Shown here: one piece after another, positions 8,751 to 17,759 of the stretch | Numbering within the stretch: the stretch's first letter is position 1 | How the letters are laid out: the number at the start of each line of letters is the position of its first letter | Source of the DNA: Opitutus sp. GAS368 | GTDB lineage: Bacteria > Verrucomicrobiota > Verrucomicrobiia > Opitutales > Opitutaceae | Length of the DNA stretch: 36,530 bases | Reading direction: 5' to 3' | Assembly: GCA_945903465.1 (NCBI GenBank) | Contig: CAMDOF010000067.1 | Coordinates: forward strand, 1 to 36,530 | The notes under the pieces: model-generated | Database searches by the model: none | Told to the model about the DNA's origin: nothing | Seen by the model: the letters and a program-made list of their open reading frames with translations, nothing else | Made by a program: the position numbers and the translations under genes

Positions 8751-10952
8751 ATGATCACCGTTCAACAAACTGCGAATCCCGCGCACCGATTCCGCTCCGG
8801 CATCCCCTGTTTTCTTGGATGCCTTTTCCTCGCATCCAGCGCGCTTGCGCAAATCAGCCCCGCCCCCGGAACGATCAAGAAATCGGAAGACCCCAACACC
8901 GTGCAGTTGTCCGAATTCGTGGTAAATTCCACCAGCGACACCGGCTACGACGTGACGAATTCCGTCTCCGGCGTCCGCTTTCGCACTGAGCTGCTCACGC
9001 TGCCGAAAACGATCAACATCGCGACGGCCGAATTTATCCAGGATATCGGCGCCACGGATCTGGCGCAGATCATCGCGGCGATGACCGGCGGCACGATCGA
9101 AACCCCCAGCGGCAACGGTGCGACCGATCTGGGAGTGCGACTGCGCGGCGTGGCGGGGACCTTTGTTTACCGCGACGGCATGCGCGGGTTCGCGCCGGTT
9201 GATCCGGTCTCGATTGATCGCGTGGAGATCATCAAGGGCCCTTCGTCCTTCTTCGGCGGTCAAGTGCAGCCGGGCGGTTTTATCAACTACGTCACCAAAC
9301 AGCCAAACGGTAAGAAGTTCACGGCGCTGCGCCAGTCCTTTGGGTCCTACGACACCTACCGCACGGAAGTAGAAAACAGCGGGGCCATCGAGGCCGGCCA
9401 TAACAAGAAAATCACCTACCGAGTCGCCGCCGCTTATCAGTCGAACGGATCCTTCCGCGAGTTCGAACATCAGAAAAAATGGTCTCCGTATATCGCGCTA
9501 AGCTACCCGTTGTTTCGCGACACCACGATCTCGGCTAACTTCCAGTATCTAAAACGCGAGATGGACTATGCATCCACCAACCTGCTGTTCCTCACGCTCG
9601 GGCCGGGCGTGGGCAACTATACACCGTATCGCCCGCGGAAAGATTTCAACGGCTACGGCGACAAGGCGTTCATCAATATCGGCACCGCACTGACCGGAGT
9701 TTCCGTCGATCATCGTTTTGCCCGCTGGCTTTCGCTCCGTGCCTCGCTGTTTCAGTCGGAGACCCATCACACGCGATTCAACCCCAACCTCGGCCAGACT
9801 ATCGCGACCAATGCCACCACGGGCGCACGCACGATTACCCGTTCCAACCTCACGTTTCTGAACCAAGCCAATCAGGACCGCACCGCCCGCACCGACTTGC
9901 TCGGAAATTGGGACTTTGAGCCGGTGAAGCTCAAAGCCTATGCCGGCTGGGAACGCGTCTATGGCAAATTCATGGTCGTGAACCTGACCAGCCCGGCGAA
10001 TTCCCTTACGCCGCTAAATATCGACCGACCCGACTACACCATTAGTGCCCCGGGAGCCGCGACGGTCGGCACGCCAAACCCGTTTTACGGCATCTATGAT
10101 GCCCTCTCCGGCGGCATCCAGGCCCAGGTTTTCGAGAAGCTATTTTTCTATACCGGCACCCGCCACGACGACGGTTACAGTAACAAACCCGCCGGCAAAG
10201 ACATCTTGCCTACCAGCAAATTCAAAGTGAACACACCGCATATCGGGGCTTCCTACAAGATTACGCCCAATGTCGCGGTCTTCGTCGGCAAGGCGCAGTC
10301 GTTCGTGCCGAACGCCGGGTTGAGATTTGACGGCACTCTGCTCGATCCGTTAACCGGCAAGGGAACGGACGTAGGGGTGAAGTTCAGCGAGTTCCTCGGC
10401 GGCAAACTTTCCGGGACGATCACCGCCTTTGATCAGGAAATCTCCAACACGGTCATCGCCGATCCGGACCATCCCGGCTTCAACACAACCAGCGGCGCAT
10501 CCAATAAAATCAAGGGCGCGGAATTCGATCTTTCTTATCGTCCGATCCCAAATTGGCGGATGGTGGTCGGCTATTCCAACCTCGAGTCCAAGATTGTCTT
10601 CAGCCCCACGCCGGCCGCGATTGGTCTTCGCACCCCCAACACGCCCACGCACGGGGTGAACTTCCTGAGCAACTACTCCTTTACGACCGGCGCGCTGCAG
10701 GGCCTCGGAATTATCGTGACGGGAAATTACGTGAGTTCCCGCCGCCAAGGCTCGGGAGTAACCCCGGACACGTCCTACAACCGCTATCCCGGCTACAAAA
10801 AGGCCGACGTGGTTTTAAATTACGGCGCGAAAATCTCGAATCACGATGTCCGCTTCAGCCTCGGCCTGAGGAATGTGACCAACGCAGAGTATATCGCCGG
10901 TGGCTGGGGCGTCCCGCGCAACTTTGACGGGTCGGTCTCGACGCGCTTCTAA
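8751..10952 (+). CDS. TonB-dependent receptor, siderophore-receptor size class (TBDR 3)
   Basis: A 733-residue outer-membrane receptor, clearly smaller than the other three and in the usual range for iron-siderophore or vitamin receptors. The signal peptide covers about residues 1-34 (FLGCLFLASSALAQ). A TonB-box-like VQLSEFVV follows at about 51-58, then the plug (LPKTINIATAEFIQDIGATD, and later a VRLRGVAGTFVYRDGMRGF segment and VEIIKGPSSFFGGQVQPGG). The barrel ends in GSVSTRF with the terminal Phe. The plug layout resembles TonB-dependent siderophore receptors, so a ferric chelate is plausible, but no siderophore genes are nearby. It lies 158 bp after TBDR 2 behind a tandem repeat, and its codon choice appears slightly less GC-extreme than its neighbours. 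Confidence 0.92.
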   Translation: MITVQQTANPAHRFRSGIPCFLGCLFLASSALAQISPAPGTIKKSEDPNTVQLSEFVVNSTSDTGYDVTNSVSGVRFRTELLTLPKTINIATAEFIQDIGATDLAQIIAAMTGGTIETPSGNGATDLGVRLRGVAGTFVYRDGMRGFAPVDPVSIDRVEIIKGPSSFFGGQVQPGGFINYVTKQPNGKKFTALRQSFGSYDTYRTEVENSGAIEAGHNKKITYRVAAAYQSNGSFREFEHQKKWSPYIALSYPLFRDTTISANFQYLKREMDYASTNLLFLTLGPGVGNYTPYRPRKDFNGYGDKAFINIGTALTGVSVDHRFARWLSLRASLFQSETHHTRFNPNLGQTIATNATTGARTITRSNLTFLNQANQDRTARTDLLGNWDFEPVKLKAYAGWERVYGKFMVVNLTSPANSLTPLNIDRPDYTISAPGAATVGTPNPFYGIYDALSGGIQAQVFEKLFFYTGTRHDDGYSNKPAGKDILPTSKFKVNTPHIGASYKITPNVAVFVGKAQSFVPNAGLRFDGTLLDPLTGKGTDVGVKFSEFLGGKLSGTITAFDQEISNTVIADPDHPGFNTTSGASNKIKGAEFDLSYRPIPNWRMVVGYSNLESKIVFSPTPAAIGLRTPNTPTHGVNFLSNYSFTTGALQGLGIIVTGNYVSSRRQGSGVTPDTSYNRYPGYKKADVVLNYGAKISNHDVRFSLGLRNVTNAEYIAGGWGVPRNFDGSVSTRF

Positions 10953-11085
10953 ACCGCCCACTCGTCGCCATAAAAAACCCGGCGACGTCGATAGGACGTC
11001 TCCTTCGCATTCGCCTTTTTTGCGCCTGCGCTCTCGTGCTTACAACCGGGCTCGCCCGTGGAGCACCGGCTCCGCACCCAAACAT

Positions 11086-11100
11086 AAATCCCGTTTCCTA
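11086..11100 (+). promoter_or_regulatory. Shared 15-bp upstream motif, copy 2
   Basis: Identical to 8648-8662 (AAATCCCGTTTCCTA). It lies 76 bp before the ATG of the sialidase-superfamily gene. Together the two copies hint at co-regulation of TBDR 3 and this gene. Confidence 0.4.
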
Positions 11101-11176
11101 GGAATGGCTTCCCTGCCACCAGCACGGCCGGTCGTCACACCTTGACCCTGCCAGCGCGCCCGTGAATTTATTTACC

Positions 11177-12412
11177 ATGAATTTCCTTCATCTTGTCGGC
11201 GTCGCTGGTTCGCTCGCTTTCGCCGCGTTCGCTCCGGCGCAATCGAGCGCACCGCTCGCCCAGCCTTACTCGGTCGTCTTCCACAATCCGGATCGCGAGC
11301 GCTACATCGAGGGCTGTGGTTTGATCCGGCTCGATGACGGTAGCCTCGTGGCAGTTGTTCCCATCGTGCCGCGAATGGAATGGAGCGAGGCGCGTCGAGC
11401 CACGCAGAGCCGCACGCATATCGTGCGCAGCAACGATGGCGGTAAAACGTGGCGGCCCGTCGCGGAGCTGCCGTACTACTCGGCGGTGCCTTGGCTCCAT
11501 CAGGGCCGGCTCCATTTATTCGCGAACAAGGGCGGGACGAAATTTCGCAACGACGATCTCCTGTTGCTCCGCAGTGACGACGGCGGGACGACTTGGTCCG
11601 CGCCGGTGACGTTGTTCGAGGGTCATTTCTGGAATTGCCACACGGGCATCGTCATTCGCGACGACCGCATTTACGCCGCGACGGACGACCTGTCGCTCGG
11701 TTCCAAGCGCGGACCGTTGATCTTTGTGGGCGATCTCTCCGCCGATGTGATGAGCCCGCGCGCCTGGCGGCGGTCTACTGCGGTGCCGTTTCCAGGGATT
11801 CCGGCCGCGGTCATGCCGCCACAATTCAAGGACCTCCCCAGCCAGTATCTCGAACCGAATGTGATCGAGGTGCAGGGGAAATTACGGGTGCTCGCGACCG
11901 TTAAACCCGAGCGCCAGACTGCCGCCGGCCTCAGCGCGGTCTTCGATGTCGCGGACGACGGACTGAAACTGGAACTGAAATTCGCGCAGTATAACTCCAT
12001 GCCCGGTGGGCAGCTCAAATTCTGCGTCATCCGCGACGAAGTTTCGAAGATGTTATGGGCCACGGCCAATCTCGTGGCCGACAGTCAGGGCCAGTTTGAC
12101 TGGTGGAGGGAGGGCGTGAAACGCGGCAACTTCTGGGGACATGGCGGTGCTGGCGGTAACGATCGGCGTTTCCTGATGCTCCTCTACAGCATCGACGGAC
12201 TGAATTGGTTTCAGGCGGGCTGCGTCGCGCAGGCCGGAAAAATTTCCCAATCGTTCATGTATGCGCGACCGGTGATTGACGGCAACGATCTCGCGATCAT
12301 CTCCCGCACGAGCGTCAACGCGCCGAACCAGCACGACTCCGATTACGCAACCTTTCACCGCGTGCGCGATTTTCGCCGACTGGCGCTCAATCTTTTTCCC
12401 GATCCGGAATAG
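11177..12412 (+). CDS. Secreted sialidase-superfamily (BNR/Asp-box) beta-propeller protein
   Basis: A 411-residue exported protein. The ATG at 11177 gives a clean signal peptide (MNFLHLVGVAGSLAFAAFAP, cleavage near AQS); an in-frame GTG at 11162 only adds five residues. Two canonical Asp-boxes are visible, SNDGGKTW and SDDGGTTW, the hairpin signature of the six-bladed sialidase/BNR fold. An RxxxEGCG segment near residue 38 is typical of exo-alpha-sialidase-like proteins of Planctomycetota and Verrucomicrobiota. The family includes true neuraminidases and many proteins of unproven activity; the catalytic Arg triad and Tyr/Glu pair cannot be assigned by eye. It sits between two TonB receptors, consistent with releasing or binding a sugar at the cell surface. 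Confidence 0.82.
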   Translation: MNFLHLVGVAGSLAFAAFAPAQSSAPLAQPYSVVFHNPDRERYIEGCGLIRLDDGSLVAVVPIVPRMEWSEARRATQSRTHIVRSNDGGKTWRPVAELPYYSAVPWLHQGRLHLFANKGGTKFRNDDLLLLRSDDGGTTWSAPVTLFEGHFWNCHTGIVIRDDRIYAATDDLSLGSKRGPLIFVGDLSADVMSPRAWRRSTAVPFPGIPAAVMPPQFKDLPSQYLEPNVIEVQGKLRVLATVKPERQTAAGLSAVFDVADDGLKLELKFAQYNSMPGGQLKFCVIRDEVSKMLWATANLVADSQGQFDWWREGVKRGNFWGHGGAGGNDRRFLMLLYSIDGLNWFQAGCVAQAGKISQSFMYARPVIDGNDLAIISRTSVNAPNQHDSDYATFHRVRDFRRLALNLFPDPE

Positions 12413-12509
12413 ACCGGACGACACGACCGAAATCGCCGCCACCCGCGGACTGCACCCCTTTTCCACTTCGCCGCTTCCTTATTTTGAGCTGCTTTTAAAA
12501 TGAGCTTAA

Positions 12510-12531
12510 CCGGCTTCGGCGTAGAAGCCGG
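12510..12531. repeat. Perfect 8-bp stem hairpin, extragenic
   Basis: CCGGCTTC-GGCGTA-GAAGCCGG forms a perfect stem with a 6-nt loop, 97 bp after the sialidase-like gene and 112 bp before TBDR 4. A short T-run (12543-12547) follows only after 11 bases, so it is a poor intrinsic terminator. It may be a REP-like palindrome or a processing/terminator hairpin. Confidence 0.5.
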
Positions 12532-12643
12532 CCTGCCAGCGATTTTTACGTTTTGAATCGTCCGCAAGCAGGCTCCTCAAAAGTCTGTTATTTGGCTCCT
12601 CTTGAACCTAACTCAAAATGAGCGCTGTCCGTTACCTCACCCT

Positions 12644-15598
12644 ATGCCCTCCTCGCTTCAATCCGTCCGCCGCGTGGCGCTTGCCGCCATCCTCAGCCTC
12701 TTCGCCTTCACCGTCGCCTTTCCGGCCCAGCCCGCCGCTGAACCCGGGAAAACTTCGCGCGGCGCCGGGAGCGCCACGGACGAACTTGTGCAGTTGACGC
12801 CCTTCGAGGTGCAGGCCGACGCCGACAAGAGCTACGGTGCGCTGAACTCAAATTCGCTCACCGGGTTTCGCGTGCCGTTGGAGAAACTGCCGATGACGGC
12901 GGAAATTCTCGACCAGACCTTCATGAAGGACATTGGGGCGGGGCGCGACGTCTACGAAATGATCCAGACATTTTCGGCTGGCGCGGGATTTTCGCCATTC
13001 GACGCGGGCGGCACGGCGGGCTCGTCGCAGCCGCTCGATCGCCAGGGCAACGCCAATTCGCTGCGTGGCCTGAGCGCCCCATCGGCGAAGCGCGACGGTC
13101 TGCTCGACGCCAACGAATTCGGCACCGGCCTTTCGACGAGCTTTGACGTCGAGCGCGTCGAAATCATCAACGGCCCGCAGGCGCTGCTCTTCGGCAACGG
13201 TGGTGGTGGCGGCGTGCTCAACATCCTCTCGAAGCAGGCGCGGTTTGGGCGACGACCATTCACCGAACTGATGTTTCAAACCGACTCCGCCGGCCACAAG
13301 ATGGGGCAGATCGATTTCAGCGCCGGCACGGATCGGTTCGCGGTGCGACTGGCCGCCGTCGATCAGACGACGGGTTCGCGTCGCGCCGATCTCGGCGGGC
13401 CCTTGCGCGGCTACTATGCGCAGATCGCGTTCAAGCTGCGCAACACCACCTTTCGTTTCATGTCGGACTACACCGACTATGACGAGCAGTTGCCCAACTA
13501 TCCGACGCTCACCGCGCGGAGCACCGCGCTCGACGGGCGCAACGGCCAGCGGCTCACCTGGCTGATCGCCACCAATCAGATCGGCGCGAGCGCGACCGGT
13601 GCAAGCGGTGCCGGGGTGCTGCTCAACGGCAAGGTCAACTGGGACAACGTCAACTCCTTCGCCGGCCAGTGGGCGGGCGATCGGCGGAAGGCGGCCTACG
13701 ATGCCTTTACTGCGGAGTCCGTGTGGACCCGGTGGCTGTCGACGCAGCTCTCGCTCGCTTACGCCGCACAGGATCACCAGTTGAGCCGCGCGGGCGTGGC
13801 GCTTTACGCGCCCGATGCGACCGCCAATCCGCTCGGGGCGTGGGCGATGGGGCTCACCGGTAATCCGGCGTCCGTCGACACGAACCGGCAGTGGGCGAAA
13901 GCCATTCGCTTCTCCGCCTTGTTTACGAACGATCTGTTTCAGGGCCGCGCGAAAAGCCAGACGACGATCGGCGCGGATTTTATGCGGCGCGACAACAGCA
14001 GCATGGGCTATGCGTATTATCGCGCGGACGCAGACGGAAACCTCGTCCGCACCAACGGCGTTCGCTCCGTGGTGCCTGCGCAGGTGTGGTCGGTCGCCAG
14101 CGGCCCAGTGCAGTATTCGGTGTTCAAGCGCTTCGTCGATCGGGTGTCGCTCAACGGCGTCAACTACGTCCGCTCGCTGATCAACCCCGTCGATCACGCG
14201 CTCATCACCCCGCTGAATCCCATCGGCACGGCGTCGACGACGGGGACGTATAACATCCGGCATTTTCTCAACAAGGGTCTCTTCGGCGCCAACTACACGC
14301 AGTGGCTCGACGGCCGGCTCAGCACGATTGTCGGTGTGCGCACCACCAAGTATCATCAGGAGATCGCCGACGGCACGACGCGCGCGGGCACGGCGATCAC
14401 GGACCTCGGCAATACCAGCGTGAACGTGGGCGCAGTCTGGCAGGCGACGAAAGGGCTGAGCCCCTATGTGCAGTATTCCGATTCGTATGCCCCGCCCAAC
14501 AACTCCGCGTTCGATCCCTATGGAACCCCGCCGAAGGTCGCGCATTCGCAGGGCAAGGAGGTGGGCGTGAAAATTACCAACGCCGCGCGCACCCTCTCAG
14601 GTTCGTTGGCGCTCTACCAGGTCGATTCGAAAGACGAACAGGCGCTCGTCCCTGCGGGTTTGCTGGACGCCATCAACCCATCGGGCCTGAACGGCGGGCG
14701 CGCCGGAACTGCGCCCAGCACGACGATCGCCGTGAATCGCAAATCGCAAGGGGCTCAACTTAGCCTCACGGCGAATCCCGCCTCGAACTGGCGGATGCGC
14801 CTCTCCACTGCGTATGTGGCCGGCACCATCGGCACGACCAAAACCTACGCTCAGCTTTACAACGATCGGTTTTTTCAGAACACGCAGGGTCAGGTAACGT
14901 ATCGCGACGGCTCGACGGTTTTCGTTAATCCGCTGTTCGATGCACGCACTCCCGTTGCAACGCCGACGACGGCGGGCGCGGTGCCGCTCACGCTCGCGAT
15001 GCTGGGCAGCCCGACCAGCCCGTATTACGCCAATCCGGTCGCCGTGTCGGGCGCGATCAATGCCGGCTCGGCTGCGGCCACGGTGCTCCGCGTGATCGAT
15101 CCGGTGCGCGGGCCGATTCTCACGGGCGAGCGCGGCCTTCCGATTACCGCCCAGCAAATCAACCCGGGCTTCCCCGTGCCCGGCGAGATCGTCGCGGTCC
15201 GCTCCGGCGAGGCCACAACGGGATTTCCCAAATACAGCGTTAACTTCACGAACGTTTACACCGTGGGCGAAGGGTTCGCGAAAGGCATCCGCGTCGGCGG
15301 CACCATCGGGCTCGGTTGGAAAAACACCTGGTATTATTATGATCCGAACGGGGTCAGTGCGGTGCGTCCGCGAATTCCGCTCTACAAGAATACCTTGGCG
15401 CGCTTCGATCTCATCGCGGGTTATGAAAACCGGTTCCGACGCGTGACCTATTCGACCCAGATTAACGTAAATAATCTATTCAACCGTTATCGTGTCGCGC
15501 TCCTGCCCAACCCCACAGCCGGCTGGGCTGGCCCGAACGACGCGACCTTCGACCAGCAACCGCGAGTCTATCGCTGGACGAACACGATCAGTTTCTAA
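12644..15598 (+). CDS. TonB-dependent outer-membrane receptor (TBDR 4)
   Basis: A 984-residue receptor. The ATG at 12644 is preferred to an upstream in-frame TTG at 12602 because the signal peptide (SLQSVRRVALAAILSLFAFTVAF, cleavage near PAQPAA) then begins close to the N-terminus. The TonB-box-like motif VQLTPFEV is followed by the plug (LPMTAEILDQTFMKDIGAG, then LRGLSAPSAKRDGLLDANEF and VEIINGPQALLFGNGGGGG). The Gly-rich stretch is the plug loop seen in many Opitutaceae receptors. The barrel ends in RVYRWTNTISF with a terminal Phe. It is followed directly on the other strand by the sulfatase pseudogene. The ligand is unknown. Confidence 0.93.
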   Translation: MPSSLQSVRRVALAAILSLFAFTVAFPAQPAAEPGKTSRGAGSATDELVQLTPFEVQADADKSYGALNSNSLTGFRVPLEKLPMTAEILDQTFMKDIGAGRDVYEMIQTFSAGAGFSPFDAGGTAGSSQPLDRQGNANSLRGLSAPSAKRDGLLDANEFGTGLSTSFDVERVEIINGPQALLFGNGGGGGVLNILSKQARFGRRPFTELMFQTDSAGHKMGQIDFSAGTDRFAVRLAAVDQTTGSRRADLGGPLRGYYAQIAFKLRNTTFRFMSDYTDYDEQLPNYPTLTARSTALDGRNGQRLTWLIATNQIGASATGASGAGVLLNGKVNWDNVNSFAGQWAGDRRKAAYDAFTAESVWTRWLSTQLSLAYAAQDHQLSRAGVALYAPDATANPLGAWAMGLTGNPASVDTNRQWAKAIRFSALFTNDLFQGRAKSQTTIGADFMRRDNSSMGYAYYRADADGNLVRTNGVRSVVPAQVWSVASGPVQYSVFKRFVDRVSLNGVNYVRSLINPVDHALITPLNPIGTASTTGTYNIRHFLNKGLFGANYTQWLDGRLSTIVGVRTTKYHQEIADGTTRAGTAITDLGNTSVNVGAVWQATKGLSPYVQYSDSYAPPNNSAFDPYGTPPKVAHSQGKEVGVKITNAARTLSGSLALYQVDSKDEQALVPAGLLDAINPSGLNGGRAGTAPSTTIAVNRKSQGAQLSLTANPASNWRMRLSTAYVAGTIGTTKTYAQLYNDRFFQNTQGQVTYRDGSTVFVNPLFDARTPVATPTTAGAVPLTLAMLGSPTSPYYANPVAVSGAINAGSAAATVLRVIDPVRGPILTGERGLPITAQQINPGFPVPGEIVAVRSGEATTGFPKYSVNFTNVYTVGEGFAKGIRVGGTIGLGWKNTWYYYDPNGVSAVRPRIPLYKNTLARFDLIAGYENRFRRVTYSTQINVNNLFNRYRVALLPNPTAGWAGPNDATFDQQPRVYRWTNTISF

Positions 15599-15661
15599 AC
15601 CGCACGAATAAGGCGGGGGCTGGCGGCGGAACGCGACCAAATGCCGACGGGCGCGGTGGCG

Positions 15662-15897
15662 TCAGCGCGGGGGCAGCGGCCGGCCCCCGGTGGCGAGGCC
15701 GGTCGCGGTCGGGCGTTTGCACGCCCCGCGCCGTGTAGGCCACGGTGTCGGGCGACCTATCGTCGGCGATGATCCAGACGATCTTCGGCGGCGCCGCGGC
15801 GGACCCACTGTCGGCCGCCGTGGCGGACCCACTGCCGGCCGCGGCGGCGGAGACGGCGACAACAGACGAAAAAGGCGGCCGCCAACCGTGGTTGCAC
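15662..15897 (-). pseudogene. Decayed N-terminal fragment of a third sulfatase
   Basis: On the minus strand a frame encodes PPKIVWIIADDRSPDTVAYT and then GVQTPDRDR, which is the start of a type I sulfatase (a metal-binding Asp pair, then TPxLDRLA). After DRDR one extra C (at about 15698) shifts the frame; in the next frame the expected LATGG follows and then a stop at 15662. The probable original start, a GTG at 15897 opening a signal peptide (VQPRLAAAFFV), is in yet another frame, so at least two frameshifts exist. A 24-bp tandem duplication lies in the linker. Only about 60 of the usual 450-550 residues remain, and the C-(S/T)-P-x-R active site is absent. It directly abuts the 3' end of TBDR 4, suggesting a deletion that removed the rest. 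Confidence 0.75.
15799..15846. repeat. 24-bp tandem duplication inside the sulfatase fragment
   Basis: Two adjacent 24-bp units (15799-15822, 15823-15846), both starting GCGGACCCACTG and ending in GGCCGC-rich sequence, differ at a few positions. In the sulfatase frame they encode a repeated Ser-Gly-Ser-Ala linker. In-frame slippage after the gene lost function is the simplest reading. Confidence 0.7.
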
Positions 15898-15910
15898 GGG
15901 GCGCCGAGCG

Positions 15911-17437
15911 TCAGCGGTAGTCGGCGCCAGTAAGGCTTTCGAGGACGGAGCGCTGCCACGTCTGCAAGACGGCCTCGAGTTTTTTAGCTTCGGCGGCGTG
16001 CGTCGCGATGAGGTTATTTTTTTCGGCCGGATCGGCACGAAGATCGAAGAGTTCGCGGCCGCTGCCTTTGGTGCCGTCGACGGCGAGTTTGAAGCGGTTG
16101 CCGATGACGGCGCGCGGGCCGGCGTAGTCTTGCGGGAGGATTTCGTTGTGCTGGTAGTTTTGAAAATCGCGCGTGGCGGTGCCATCGGGACCGAGTTTCA
16201 CAAGCGGAGTGGTGCCTTTTTGCAACTCGGGATCGATGTACGGTTTCGCGCCGGGATGGCGGGCGATCGGGTTATCCCAGAAACAGATCGGGGCGGCGCG
16301 CTCGGTCATCGTTCCGTCGAGGAGGGCGCGGAGTGACAGACCGTCAAGTGGACGGCGCGGGAGCGGGCGACCGACGAGCTCGCAGAGCGTGGGGAGGATA
16401 TCACTGGTGACCGCGTTGACATCGCTAACGCGCGGCCGAGAAATTTTCGCGGGCCACTCGATCACACCGGGCACGCGGATGCCTCCTTCGTAGATGCTGC
16501 CCTTGTGGGAGCGGAACGGCACCGTGGCGACCGCTTCCTGTGGGGTGCCGTTGTCGCCACAATACCAGAGCAGCGTATTGGCGCGGAGGCCGACGGCGCT
16601 GAGGTGTTCACGGAGCTGGCCGATGGAGCGATCCATCGCCGTGATCTCGGCAAAACGCTCGCGGAGCACGTCGCGTTGCAGGCGGGTGGTGTTGCGGCCC
16701 GTGGTGTTGGACGTGAGCTTGACCTGACGATTCCCAAACGTCGCGGGAAGCTGATCGTAGAGCGCGAGGTCCTTGGGCAGCGCCTGATACGGCTCGTGCG
16801 GCGAACCGAACCATACGACGACGAAGAAGGGTTGGCCGGCGCGGCGGGAGGCCTCGATGTAACGAATCGCCTCGGCCATGATAATCTCGGAACTTTCCCC
16901 CTTGATAACCTGCGGAGGTCCGCCGTTGCGTGAGAGAGAGGGATCGAGTTCGAAGAAATTATCATGCGAGAGCCACGTGTCGAAGCCCATGGCGCCGGGG
17001 TTCGTGGGCGACGCCGCTTTGACCGGACCGAGATGCCATTTGCCAAAGTGCGCGGTCGCATAGCCGGCGCCGTGCATGAGTTGAGCGATGCTGATTTCCT
17101 CCGGGCGAGTCGACCAGCCTGGCGCAAAAGTCCCCGCGCGATGATGGTGGCGGCCGGTTATGACCGTGGCCCGCGTGGGCGAGCAACTCGCGCCGCCCGA
17201 GTAGAAACGATCGAGACGTAGCCCAGTGCGCGCCATCTCGTCGAGCACGGGCGTCTTCAGGTAAGGGTGACCGTTGTAGCCAGTTTCATCCCAGCCGTGA
17301 TCGTCACCCATCAGCAAGACCACGTTGGGTGCCACCAAACTCACCCCGCGGGCACGCTCATCAGCGGCGCGGACGTCGAAGCTAAAAATACCGATCGATA
17401 GGACGACGAAACAAACAAGTGCGGAGCCAAAGTTCAT
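15911..17437 (-). CDS. Secreted formylglycine-dependent sulfatase (sulfatase 1)
   Basis: A 508-residue sulfatase that would hydrolyse sulfate esters in the periplasm or outside the cell. The ATG at 17437 is chosen because it begins a signal peptide (MNFGSALVCFVVLSIGIFSF, cleavage near RAA); upstream in-frame sequence adds only non-signal residues. The calcium-binding Asp pair lies in NVVLLMGDDHGWDETGYNGH (residues 45-46). The active-site motif CSPTRATVITGR has Cys85, the residue converted to formylglycine. GKWHLG and the later CGDNGT segment are further family motifs. No maturase gene (FGE or anSME) is in the window. It lies just upstream of the sulfatase fragment, which may once have been its operon partner. 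The substrate is unknown. Confidence 0.94.
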   Translation of the reverse strand: MNFGSALVCFVVLSIGIFSFDVRAADERARGVSLVAPNVVLLMGDDHGWDETGYNGHPYLKTPVLDEMARTGLRLDRFYSGGASCSPTRATVITGRHHHRAGTFAPGWSTRPEEISIAQLMHGAGYATAHFGKWHLGPVKAASPTNPGAMGFDTWLSHDNFFELDPSLSRNGGPPQVIKGESSEIIMAEAIRYIEASRRAGQPFFVVVWFGSPHEPYQALPKDLALYDQLPATFGNRQVKLTSNTTGRNTTRLQRDVLRERFAEITAMDRSIGQLREHLSAVGLRANTLLWYCGDNGTPQEAVATVPFRSHKGSIYEGGIRVPGVIEWPAKISRPRVSDVNAVTSDILPTLCELVGRPLPRRPLDGLSLRALLDGTMTERAAPICFWDNPIARHPGAKPYIDPELQKGTTPLVKLGPDGTATRDFQNYQHNEILPQDYAGPRAVIGNRFKLAVDGTKGSGRELFDLRADPAEKNNLIATHAAEAKKLEAVLQTWQRSVLESLTGADYR

Positions 17438-17759
17438 GGGGAAAACGCGAGTTGGGCGAATGAAGTGTACCGGGATCCAATCGACGTAGCGGCGATCGTC
17501 CAAGCTGGATGGGGGTATCATTCACCGCACCCGGATCGCTCCGTCAATCGTTCGATTGGTTTCATCAAAATATTTTCACGGGGGGAAGCGCGCGACGGCA
17601 GTCGTTTTCTCCGCGTTCTCCGCACCGACGCGTTCGCGCCCGCCCCGTCCCGGTACCTCCGCGGGAGTAATCACTTCTTTGCCTCGTTCCTCACCATTCT
17701 CCGGTGAAGGCTTGATGCCACCACCAGTGAGTCACCACCGCCCACGGGACGGCTTTCAC
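17438..17759. other. Intergenic region between sulfatase 1 and the DUF429 gene
   Basis: 322 bp without a supportable gene. It contains a spaced palindrome CAATCG-TT-CGATTG (17545-17558) about 110 bp upstream of the sulfatase start. This could be an operator, but a 6-bp arm is easily found by chance. Confidence 0.35.

Noticed and set aside
11177..12412. Confident naming as a neuraminidase
   Set aside because: Only the fold signature (two Asp-boxes) is clear; the catalytic residues cannot be assigned from sequence alone.
17545..17558. CAATCG-TT-CGATTG as an operator for sulfatase 1
   Set aside because: Six-base arms are expected by chance at this window size and no second copy was found near the other sulfatase.
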